Source of the DNA: JADJPL01 sp041183125
GTDB taxonomy: Bacteria; Bacteroidota; Bacteroidia; Chitinophagales; Saprospiraceae
Length of the DNA stretch: 9,900 nucleotides
Reading direction: 5' to 3'
Assembly (NCBI GenBank): GCA_041183125.1
Contig: JBEGMH010000364.1
Coordinates: forward strand, 1-9,900
Below, piece after piece: positions 1 through 5,790 of this stretch (positions are counted from its first letter, which is position 1; each line of letters begins with the position of its first letter). A program made the translations under genes and the position numbers. The notes under the pieces are model-generated. The model saw nothing but the letters and a program-made list of their open reading frames with translations. It was not told the DNA's origin and did not search any database.

Positions 1-28
1 TATTAATATAATATTTCTTTTAAAGAAT

Positions 29-53
29 AAAAACGATTTTTTATTTCGTTTTT
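29..53 (-). terminator. Possible AT-rich terminator of ndk
   Basis: Bases 29-36 (AAAAACGA) and 46-53 (TCGTTTTT) form a perfect 8-bp inverted repeat with a 9-nt A/T loop, directly abutting the ndk stop codon at 54-56. Read on the minus strand, the right arm ends in a T-run and is followed by more T-rich sequence (ATTCTTT), as expected of a weak intrinsic terminator. The stem has only two G-C pairs, so its strength is doubtful. A second short palindrome, TTCTTTTAAAGAA at 15-27, lies just beyond. Confidence 0.4.
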
Positions 54-473
54 TTAAAACAATTCTACCCCCGCGAAATGAAAAGCGGATTCAACAGCAG
101 CATTCTCGTCGGAGTCGGAGCCGTGCACGGCATTCTCCCCAATGCTCTTGGCAAAAAGGGCGCGGATAGTACCCGGCTCTGCCTTCGAAGGGTCCGTAGC
201 CCCGATCAACTTGCGGAAGTCCTCTACGGCATTGTCTTTCTCTAAGGTGGCTGCAACAATAGGGCCCGACGACATGAACTCCACCAACTCGCCGTAGAAC
301 GGCCGCTCGCGGTGGACTGCGTAAAATTCCCCTGCTTTTTCTGCAGACAGCTTGGTGTATTTCATAGCGACAATCCGGAATCCGGCTTCGTTGATCTTCG
401 CCAGGATAGCACCGATATGCCCGGCACGTACCGCGTCGGGCTTGATCATGGTAAATGTTCTGTTCCCTGCCAT
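54..473 (-). CDS. ndk: Nucleoside diphosphate kinase
   Basis: This cytoplasmic enzyme moves the gamma-phosphate from ATP to other nucleoside diphosphates through a phosphohistidine intermediate, balancing NTP and dNTP pools. The 139-aa protein has the usual bacterial length. It begins with the family N-terminus (TFTMIKPDAV, residues 7-15), carries RERPFYGELVEFMSSGP around 55-71, and ends with the active-site block NAVHGSDS (114-121), where His117 is the predicted phosphorylated residue. The frame stays open further upstream, but the ATG at 471-473 is chosen because homologues start here and because a promoter box at 508-515 lies inside the would-be extension. The gene is transcribed alone and is divergent from nrnA. 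No key residue is missing. Confidence 0.97.
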   Translation of the reverse strand: MAGNRTFTMIKPDAVRAGHIGAILAKINEAGFRIVAMKYTKLSAEKAGEFYAVHRERPFYGELVEFMSSGPIVAATLEKDNAVEDFRKLIGATDPSKAEPGTIRALFAKSIGENAVHGSDSDENAAVESAFHFAGVELF

Positions 474-507
474 GGTTGTAATGAGACGTTTTGTGAAAAA
501 TGCGGCG

Positions 508-515
508 CAAAGGTA
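508..515 (-). promoter_or_regulatory. Bacteroidota-type -7 box for ndk
   Basis: The minus strand reads TACCTTTG, an exact match to the Bacteroidota -7 consensus TAnnTTTG. Transcription would start near base 502, giving a leader of about 30 nt before the ATG at 473. No clear TTTG -33 box lies at the expected distance; only TTTC-like sequence is seen, so the upstream half is weak. The same octamer, also in a GC..CG setting, occurs in front of queD at 5754-5761. Confidence 0.65.
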
Positions 516-702
516 AGCAAAATAATGAACGAAATGCTGTAAAAAACCTTTCTTCTCCCATACCGGGAAATTTGATGGGTTCCAAACGGGCAGCAAAGGG
601 GAGAAATTCCCTTTTTACCCCCCTTGATTGCTCCCTCGCACAACAAGTCTGCATAAAGTCAATATTTTTACCGAACTTCGCGGTCGTTTATTTTTAAGGG
701 AA

Positions 703-1713
703 ATGGAAAATATCATCGCATTAAAGTCCCTGTTGTCCGTACCCAAGGACGTTGTTCTGATCACGCACCGCAATCCGGACGGAGACGCTATTGGCTCGTC
801 CCTGGCTATGATGCACTTCCTGAACAACCTCGGACATTGTGTCAAGCCCGTTAGCCCATCGGAGTACCCGGATGGGATGGAGTGGATGCCCGGTATTGAT
901 AAAATGCTGATCACCGACGAACACCCCGATACCGTCCGCTCGGAAATCGAACAGGCCGAACTGATTATCTGCCTGGACTTCAATTCCTTGGACCGGATAG
1001 ACAAAACAGGGGAAATGGTCAACGCCCAGACCTCAGCCGCTAAAGTGCTGATTGACCACCACCTGGACCCCGAACCCTTCGCCGATTACGTGCTGTCGGA
1101 TACCACAGCTAGCTCGACCAGCGAACTGGTGTTCGACTTTATCCACCTGCTGGGCATGGAAAACTACCTGGACCAACGGGTAGCGGATTGCATCTATACG
1201 GGAATCATCACCGATACAGGGTCTTTTCGCTACAGCACCTCCGCCAAGCTCTTCCGCACCGTCGCCCGCTTGCTGGAACTCGGCGTACAGGATGTCGTGC
1301 TGCAAGACCTGATCAACAACAACCTCCGGGAAAAACACCTGCGCTTGTTGGGATACTGCCTCTACCACCGCATGGAAATCCTGGAAGAATACCGCACGGG
1401 CATCATCGTACTGTCCAAAGAAGACTACGCCCGCTTCGATATCCAACGGGGCGATACCGAAGGCATCGTGAACTACCTCCTCCGCATGCCAACGGTCAAA
1501 GTAGCCGCCTTTATCACCGAGCAACCGACCATCGTCAAGATGTCCTTCCGCTCGAAAGGCGAGTTCTCCGTACAGGAAATCGCGTCCCAGCACTTCAAAG
1601 GAGGAGGGCACCGCAATGCCTCAGGGGGCTTTTCCTACATCGGCCTCTGGCCTACGGTCCGCAAATTCAAAGAATTGCTGCCCCAATACCAGGATAAACT
1701 ACTGCAAGACTAA
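703..1713 (+). CDS. nrnA: NrnA-like DHH/DHHA1 phosphoesterase (nanoRNase / pAp phosphatase)
   Basis: Predicted cytoplasmic Mn-dependent phosphoesterase that degrades 2- to 5-nt RNA fragments and, in characterised NrnA enzymes, dephosphorylates 3'-phosphoadenosine 5'-phosphate. The 336-aa protein has the standard two-domain layout. The DHH domain carries HRNPDGDAIGSS (residues 22-33; metal ligands His22, Asp26, Asp28), Asp92 in CLDFN, the DHH triad 118-120 in LIDHHLDP, and Asp171 in ITDTGSFRYS. The DHHA1 domain carries the substrate-binding loop GGGHRNASGG (300-309). The ATG at 703 is chosen because the family begins close to it and it is preceded by AAGGGAA; an upstream TTG at 628 would add 25 residues unlike the family. 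The FKBP gene follows after 34 nt, so co-transcription is likely. Family membership is secure; substrate preference (nanoRNA, pAp or c-di-AMP products) is not set by sequence alone. Confidence 0.93.
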   Translation: MENIIALKSLLSVPKDVVLITHRNPDGDAIGSSLAMMHFLNNLGHCVKPVSPSEYPDGMEWMPGIDKMLITDEHPDTVRSEIEQAELIICLDFNSLDRIDKTGEMVNAQTSAAKVLIDHHLDPEPFADYVLSDTTASSTSELVFDFIHLLGMENYLDQRVADCIYTGIITDTGSFRYSTSAKLFRTVARLLELGVQDVVLQDLINNNLREKHLRLLGYCLYHRMEILEEYRTGIIVLSKEDYARFDIQRGDTEGIVNYLLRMPTVKVAAFITEQPTIVKMSFRSKGEFSVQEIASQHFKGGGHRNASGGFSYIGLWPTVRKFKELLPQYQDKLLQD

Positions 1714-1747
1714 AAAACCATTTCGTCATTCTTTAATCCATTAGTAT

Positions 1748-2626
1748 ATGCGAATTGCCATTCTTTCCTTCGTAGCCCTCGCCACTTTGGCCTCGTGCAA
1801 GCCCAAGCTGGAAAAATTGCCGAGCGGCTATGAGTACATCCTGCACACCAACAATACCAAGGGCGAAATGCCCCAGCCGACGTATACGGCCTATTTTCAT
1901 TTTAGCTCCAGCAACGACCAGGGGGTCGTACAAAGCAGCTACGGCGAACCTCAAATGCCTTCTGCCTTCATCCCCACCGCAGCGGAAATGAAAGACCAGC
2001 CCAACCCGGTCATCGAGGCCCTCACGAAAATGCACGTCGGCGATAGCCTGACCATCATCGTGCCGCTCGATACCATCGCTCAGAAACCGCCCGGGTTCGA
2101 AAATTCAAAGTTCCTGTACTACTCCATCGCCCTGAAAGATGTGAAAACCCCGCAGCAACAGGAGGAGGAACTCCAGAAAATGCAGATGGAATCGGCTAAA
2201 ATCGAAGGGGATGTCAAGAAAAATATCGAAGCGTACAAAAAGGGCACGCTGAAAGACCTCAAAACGACAGCGTCCGGCCTCAAATACGTCATCCACCAAG
2301 AGGGAAAAGGCGCTAAACCGCAAACGGGCGACGGGGTCTCCGTCCATTATTTTGGCGCCCTGATCCAGGACGGCACGCGCTTCGACGATTCTTTCTCGAG
2401 AGGTACCCCGCTCCAGTTCCCGGTAGGCGTCGGCCAGGTTATCCCGGGTTGGGACGAAGGCATCCTACTGTTGAACCCAGGTACCAAAGCAACGTTCTTT
2501 ATCCCGGCTAAGCTGGGCTACGGCGCCGCTGGTTCCCCACCCGTTATCCCCGCAGATGCCGACCTGGCATTCTACGTGGAATTGGTGGGCTTCCAAAAAG
2601 GCAGCCCGCAAGGCGGCCAGCGTTAA
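1748..2626 (+). CDS. FKBP-type peptidyl-prolyl isomerase lipoprotein
   Basis: Predicted exported prolyl cis-trans isomerase or chaperone anchored by lipid. The 292-aa protein starts with a short signal peptide ending in lipobox LASC, so Cys17 is the likely acylated residue. Residues about 27-132 resemble a degenerate FKBP fold lacking the usual active-site aromatics. A Q/E/K-rich, probably helical or coiled linker (about 135-172) follows. Residues about 175-283 are a canonical FKBP domain with the expected pocket: Tyr201, Phe212-Asp213, Phe224, Val231-Ile232, Trp235, Tyr258 and Phe275. A short Gly/Gln tail ends the protein. The layout recalls dimeric FkpA/Mip proteins, but with an extra N-terminal pseudo-domain. 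The gene lies 34 nt after nrnA with no promoter seen between. Enzymatic activity of the C-terminal domain is well supported; membrane side and clients are unknown. Confidence 0.92.
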   Translation: MRIAILSFVALATLASCKPKLEKLPSGYEYILHTNNTKGEMPQPTYTAYFHFSSSNDQGVVQSSYGEPQMPSAFIPTAAEMKDQPNPVIEALTKMHVGDSLTIIVPLDTIAQKPPGFENSKFLYYSIALKDVKTPQQQEEELQKMQMESAKIEGDVKKNIEAYKKGTLKDLKTTASGLKYVIHQEGKGAKPQTGDGVSVHYFGALIQDGTRFDDSFSRGTPLQFPVGVGQVIPGWDEGILLLNPGTKATFFIPAKLGYGAAGSPPVIPADADLAFYVELVGFQKGSPQGGQR

Positions 2627-2646
2627 TCCATAAATGGATAGACACA

Positions 2647-2803
2647 GGGGTCGTGTAAAAAGTGTTTCGCCGCTCCAGCCTGAAGAATAAAATAATGAAT
2701 GAGTGCTTTTTTTATGATTTTGTTTCGAAAAATCATAAAAAAAGCACTCATTCAAAATATTTTTTGGTGCCATCAGGCGAAAAAGGGCTTTTTACACCCC
2801 CCT
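2647..2803. repeat. Imperfect terminal inverted repeats around a palindrome (MITE-like block)
   Basis: The left end at 2647-2662 reads GGGGTCGTGTAAAAAG and the right end at 2788-2803 reads, on the other strand, AGGGGGGTGTAAAAAG. The ten inner bases GTGTAAAAAG match exactly and three of the first six differ. Further in, GGCGAAA-type sequence (left TTTCGCC at 2666-2672, right GGCGAAA at 2776-2782) and GCCTGA/TCAGGC (2678-2683 with 2773-2778) also mirror each other. A perfect 26-bp inverted repeat sits in the centre. The 157-bp block has no coding potential and resembles a miniature inverted-repeat element. I see no convincing target-site duplication. It could equally be a large folded transcript end of the FKBP gene. 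Confidence 0.5.
2696..2754. repeat. Perfect 26-bp inverted repeat with 7-nt loop
   Basis: Bases 2696-2721 and 2729-2754 are exact reverse complements, separated by GTTTCGA. The outer third of each arm is mixed (GAATGAGTGC) and the inner part is A/T-rich (a run of seven T, then ATGATTTT). The repeat begins 70 nt after the FKBP stop and is followed by a T-rich stretch (AAATATTTTTTGG), so it may work as a transcript-end hairpin. A stem this long and mismatch-free is more than a simple terminator needs. Confidence 0.9.
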
Positions 2804-2859
2804 CTTTAAAATAAATCTTCTCAAAAAAGGGGGTATGTAAACCGTCCTGCCACCAGGCG
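2768..2859 (+). repeat. Short direct repeat TGCCAYCAGGCG upstream of prfB
   Basis: TGCCATCAGGCG at 2768-2779 recurs as TGCCACCAGGCG at 2848-2859, one mismatch in 12. Each copy is followed by a T-rich stretch and an ACACC-type sequence (TTTTTACACCCCCC at 2789-2802; TTTTATACACCTCC at 2860-2873). The right end of the palindromic block therefore seems to be present a second time, degenerate, 80 bp nearer to prfB. It may be a duplicated element end or paired regulatory sites. Confidence 0.55.
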
Positions 2860-2897
2860 TTTTATACACCTCCGTAAAAAGAAAACCAGAGCTAGTC

Positions 2898-3996
2898 ATG
2901 ACTATTGAACAGCTAAGGGATCTGCGCGATCGCCTGGTTAGTCTCAGGAGGTATCTTTGACGTCGATCGCCGACTTGTGGAAATCGAGGAAAAAGAACAA
3001 CTCTCCCTGGACCCAACCTTCTGGAGCGACCCGCAACGCGCGGAAGCCATCCTGAAAGAATTGAAAAGCCACAAAAAATGGGTGGCCCAATACGACGAAA
3101 TCGCTACGGTCATAGATGACGTGGAAGGCCTCTACGAGTTCTTCCGCGAAGACCTCGTCAGCGAAGATGAACTGGACGCCAAATACGCAGAGGCAAAAGC
3201 TACCGTGGAAAACGTGGAGTTCCACTCGACGCTCAACCAACCGGAAGACGAACTCAGCGTCACGCTCGAAATCAATGCCGGGGCCGGCGGTACCGAAGCC
3301 TGCGACTGGGCGGAGATGCTGCTGCGCATGTACACCATGTGGGCCGATCGCAATGGCTTCAAAGTCACAGAGATCAACCGACAGGACGGCGACGTGGCCG
3401 GTATCAAATCAGCCGAAATCGAAATCGATGGGGACTTCGTCTATGGCTTGCTCAAAGGGGAAAACGGCGTACACCGCCTCGTGCGGGTCAGCCCTTATAA
3501 CTCCCAGGGCAAGCGCATGACGTCGTTCGCCTCCGTCTTCGTACACCCCGTCGTGGACGACCGCATCGAAATCGAAATCAATCCGGCCGACCTGGATTGG
3601 GACACGTTCCGCTCAAGCGGCGCCGGTGGCCAGCACGTGAACAAAACGGAATCCGCCGTGCGGGTCCGGCACCTGCCCTCGGGCATCGTGGTGGAGTGCC
3701 AAATCCAGCGCTCCCAACACCAAAACCGGGACAAAGCTATGGAAATGCTCCGCTCCCGCCTCTTCGAACGGGAACTGGAACGCCAACGGGCCGAACGCGA
3801 TAAAATCGAATCTTCTAAAATGAAAAATGAGTGGGGATCCCAAATCCGAAGCTATGTCCTCGATGACCGTCGGGTCAAAGACCACCGCACCGGCCATCAA
3901 ACCTCCCAAACCGATGCCGTACTCGACGGGGATATAGACGGATTCCTGAAAGCCTTCCTCATGCACCACGAGGGGGAAGCCGACACCGGGGACTAA
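2898..3996 (+). CDS. prfB: Peptide chain release factor 2, with +1 programmed frameshift
   Basis: RF2 recognises UGA and UAA stop codons and triggers hydrolysis of peptidyl-tRNA on the ribosome. The gene is read in two frames: ATG at 2898 gives 20 codons ending in ...RRYL, then an in-frame TGA at 2958-2960. A +1 shift skips T2958 and continues from GAC at 2959 (DVDRRLVEIEEKE...) to TAA at 3994-3996. The joined product is 365 aa, a typical RF2 length. Domains in order are an N-terminal helical region; the codon-recognition domain, whose stop-reading tripeptide is SPY (198-200) instead of the usual SPF; and the catalytic GGQ at 243-245 within SSGAGGQHVNKT. The residue four before GGQ is Ser, not the activity-lowering Thr of E. 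coli K-12. Automated calls often start this gene at the GTG at 2977 and lose the first 26 residues. No strong promoter was identified upstream. Confidence 0.97.
2946..2961 (+). promoter_or_regulatory. prfB autoregulatory +1 frameshift site
   Basis: AGGAGG (2946-2951), a 3-nt spacer TAT, the slippery codon CTT (2955-2957), the stop TGA (2958-2960) and a following C (2961) reproduce the known RF2 recoding element. The Shine-Dalgarno-like hexamer pairs with the 16S rRNA tail, and low RF2 favours slippage of CTT onto TTT, so RF2 sets its own level. This strong AGGAGG sits inside the gene, whereas most starts in this window have no such site. Confidence 0.97.
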
Positions 3997-4024
3997 TCTT
4001 ATTTTTAATCTCGGCAGCATTTGT

Positions 4025-4032
4025 TACTTTTG
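4025..4032 (+). promoter_or_regulatory. Bacteroidota-type -7 box for yebC
   Basis: TACTTTTG matches TAnnTTTG exactly and is followed by CAGCCG, a common setting for such promoters. Transcription would begin about 6 nt downstream, leaving a leader of roughly 17 nt before the ATG at 4055. T-rich sequence at 3999-4006 is the only -33 candidate. The site lies in the 58-nt gap after prfB, so yebC can be expressed on its own. Confidence 0.65.
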
Positions 4033-4054
4033 CAGCCGAAAAAATCTAACCCAC

Positions 4055-4768
4055 ATGGGACGCGCATTTGAATTCCGCAAAGAGAGAAAATTCAAACGTT
4101 GGGCCAATATGGCCAAGATGTTTACCAAAATTGGCAGGGAAATCGCCATGGCTGTTAAAGAAGGCGGCGGTGACCCGGAATACAACTCCCGCCTGCGCAT
4201 GGCCATCCAAAACGCCAAAACAGCGAACATGCCCAAGGTGAACGTCGAAAACGCTATCAAAAAGGCCACGTCGAAAGAGGCTGAAAGCTACGACGAAATC
4301 GTCTATGAAGGCTACGCACCCCATGGCATCGCCGTCATCGTCGAAACAGCGACCAACAACACCAACCGCACCGTAGCGAATATCCGCGCCATCTTCAATA
4401 AATACGGGGGATCCCTGGGTACCTCAGGCTCCGTAGACTACTTCTTCACCCGCTATGGCGTGTTCAAAACCAAAGCGGAAGGCCTCGACCTCGAAGAACT
4501 GGAGCTCGAACTCATTGACCATGGCCTCGAAGAAGTGAAAGCAGAAGACGAACACCTCGTGTTCTACTGCAAGTTCGCCGATTTTGGAAACTTGCAAAAA
4601 GCACTGGAAGCTAAAAAAATAGAAGTGGAAAGCTCCGAATTCGTGCGCATCCCTTCCCACACCAAAACGCTCAGCGAGGAACAGGTAGAAGATGTCATCA
4701 CCCTGTTGGACAAAATGGAGGAAGACGAAGACGTCGTCAACGTTTTCCATAATATGGACATGAACTAA
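4055..4768 (+). CDS. yebC: YebC/PmpR family (TACO1-like) protein
   Basis: The 237-aa protein is a full-length YebC-family member. It starts with the Bacteroidota version of the N-terminus (MGRAFEFRKERKFKRWANMA), followed by FTKIGREI, GGGDPEYNSRLRMAI and NMPKVNVENAIKKA, then the conserved YEGYAPHGIAVIVE and NNTNRTVANIR of the central domain, and an acidic C-terminal end. The family was long annotated as transcriptional regulators (PmpR). More recent work on bacterial YebC proteins and mitochondrial TACO1 supports a ribosome-associated role that relieves stalling at proline-rich sequences. Its place 58 nt after prfB suits a translation role, though that is only context. The gene converges on the cupin gene, with 8 nt between the two stop codons. 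Confidence 0.95.
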   Translation: MGRAFEFRKERKFKRWANMAKMFTKIGREIAMAVKEGGGDPEYNSRLRMAIQNAKTANMPKVNVENAIKKATSKEAESYDEIVYEGYAPHGIAVIVETATNNTNRTVANIRAIFNKYGGSLGTSGSVDYFFTRYGVFKTKAEGLDLEELELELIDHGLEEVKAEDEHLVFYCKFADFGNLQKALEAKKIEVESSEFVRIPSHTKTLSEEQVEDVITLLDKMEEDEDVVNVFHNMDMN

Positions 4769-4776
4769 GCCCCCTG

Positions 4777-5286
4777 CTAACGCCCATAGTCGTCCTGCAA
4801 ACGGACAATGTCGTCTTCATCGGATGGGTGCGCCCCGTCGGTGTGCTGCCAAATCTCGGCCACAATACCCCAGGCGTCCAATCCGATGAGGCGGTGCCGC
4901 TCCCCCTGCCGCAAGCGGATAACCGCCCCCGCCGAATAGGTGCCGGGTTCTCCCTGCTCATCCGTGTCGCTGATGGCCACCGCAACCGGGCCCTCCAGGA
5001 CTTTCCAAAGCTCCGCCCTGCGGAAGTGGTACTGCCAGGATAAGCGCTGCCCAGGGGCTACGATCAAAAATTTGGGACTGAGCTTCCCGCCGGTCAAGAT
5101 TTCTTCCAATGGTATTTCAGCAAAATAACGCTCGGCAAAGCGGGGCGCCTGCGCCTCGTCGAGTACCAAAAAACCACCCCAGGGGCGGCTGGCATCCGAT
5201 GCGCTGACCCGGAAGCCCTCCTGTTCCACCATCTCAAGCGCATGGCGGAAGATGGCCTCTTTTTCTTGTAGCGATGTTTCGTGCAT
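4777..5286 (-). CDS. Cupin protein, mannose-6-phosphate isomerase type II-like (often called phosphoheptose isomerase)
   Basis: The 169-aa protein resembles the small single-domain cupins related to type II phosphomannose isomerases. It has SRPWGGFLVLDE (33-44) near the N-terminus, then the cupin core: SPKFLIVAPGQRLSWQYH (70-88), RAELWKVLEGP (90-100), RLRQGERHRLIGL (124-136) and a conserved tail AEIWQHTD...DEDDIVRLQDDYG. Candidate metal ligands are His88, Glu92 and His131. The family motif is usually HHHRAEHW, but here it reads HFRRAELW, so some of the usual His positions are absent and isomerase activity is not assured. The substrate cannot be told from sequence. The start at 5284-5286 is the first ATG in a frame matching family length. 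It lies 92 nt after queD on the same strand; no TAnnTTTG box was found in front. Confidence 0.8.
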   Translation of the reverse strand: MHETSLQEKEAIFRHALEMVEQEGFRVSASDASRPWGGFLVLDEAQAPRFAERYFAEIPLEEILTGGKLSPKFLIVAPGQRLSWQYHFRRAELWKVLEGPVAVAISDTDEQGEPGTYSAGAVIRLRQGERHRLIGLDAWGIVAEIWQHTDGAHPSDEDDIVRLQDDYGR

Positions 5287-5378
5287 AATGCGTATGTATT
5301 AGACTTGTTGCGAGTGCTCAACAGGGTCTTTTTTCGCCCGTAGGTGGAAACGCAAGACCTCTGCACCTCTTTTCTAGC

Positions 5379-5735
5379 CTATTTCCCAAAATAACTCACC
5401 CCACTAGTCGGGGTCTCAAATACATCTATGCGGTGGAGCTGGGGTAGGGCAGAGGCCAGTTTTTCCCAAATCCATACGGCAATCCATTCCGCAGTAGGGT
5501 TTTCCAGGCCCGGAATGTCGTTGAGCAGGTTATGGTCCAACTGTTCTTCTAAGGGCTTCCACACTTTTTTGATGTCCGCAAAATCCTGTACCCAACCCAA
5601 AACCGGGTCTAATGGCCCTTCCAGCGTAATGCGCACCTTGTAGGTGTGCCCATGCATCCGCGCACACTTGTGCGCAGGGGGGACGTTGGGCAAATAGTGC
5701 GCCGCATCAAAGGTGAACTCCTTGAATACCTCCAT
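5379..5735 (-). CDS. queD: 6-carboxy-tetrahydropterin synthase
   Basis: QueD converts 7,8-dihydroneopterin triphosphate to 6-carboxy-5,6,7,8-tetrahydropterin, the second step towards preQ0 and the tRNA base queuosine. The 118-aa protein is a full PTPS/QueD fold. Zinc ligands are His13 (FDAAHYL), His28 and His30 (CARMHGHTY). Cys24 is the catalytic cysteine of the CxxxHGH motif that marks QueD. Asp67-His68 in LDHNLLND and Glu107 in FETPTSG complete the active site. The ATG at 5733-5735 is preferred over an upstream TTG at 5754-5756, because that TTG is part of the promoter box. No other queuosine genes are in the window. The gene starts 55 nt after the outer membrane protein gene on the same strand. 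Confidence 0.95.
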   Translation of the reverse strand: MEVFKEFTFDAAHYLPNVPPAHKCARMHGHTYKVRITLEGPLDPVLGWVQDFADIKKVWKPLEEQLDHNLLNDIPGLENPTAEWIAVWIWEKLASALPQLHRIDVFETPTSGVSYFGK

Positions 5736-5753
5736 GAGGGTGGAAAATTTTCG

Positions 5754-5761
5754 CAAAGGTA
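5754..5761 (-). promoter_or_regulatory. Bacteroidota-type -7 box for queD
   Basis: The minus strand reads TACCTTTG, identical to the ndk box and an exact TAnnTTTG match. The ATG at 5735 would follow a leader of about 13 nt. There is no good TTTG at the -33 position. The box shows that queD can be transcribed independently of the upstream outer membrane protein gene, and it fixes the start codon choice. Confidence 0.65.
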
Positions 5762-5790
5762 GCGCAAAAAATCCTTTTAGACAGCCCAGT

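Noticed and set aside
474..596. 41-residue N-terminal extension of ndk
   Set aside because: It contains the promoter box at 508-515 and has no similarity to the family, which begins at the ATG at 473.
628..702. 25-residue N-terminal extension of nrnA from a TTG
   Set aside because: Not family-like; ATG 703 has an AAGGGAA-type leader and gives the usual length.
1033..1611. 192-codon minus-strand frame opposite nrnA
   Set aside because: Shadow of a well-supported gene; low-complexity translation.
2977..3996. Start of prfB at the GTG at 2977
   Set aside because: The upstream 20 codons, the recoding site and the +1 continuation give a standard 365-aa RF2; the GTG start would drop the N-terminal 26 residues.
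5736..5756. TTG start adding seven residues to QueD
   Set aside because: The TTG is part of the TACCTTTG -7 box, so it would not be in the mRNA.
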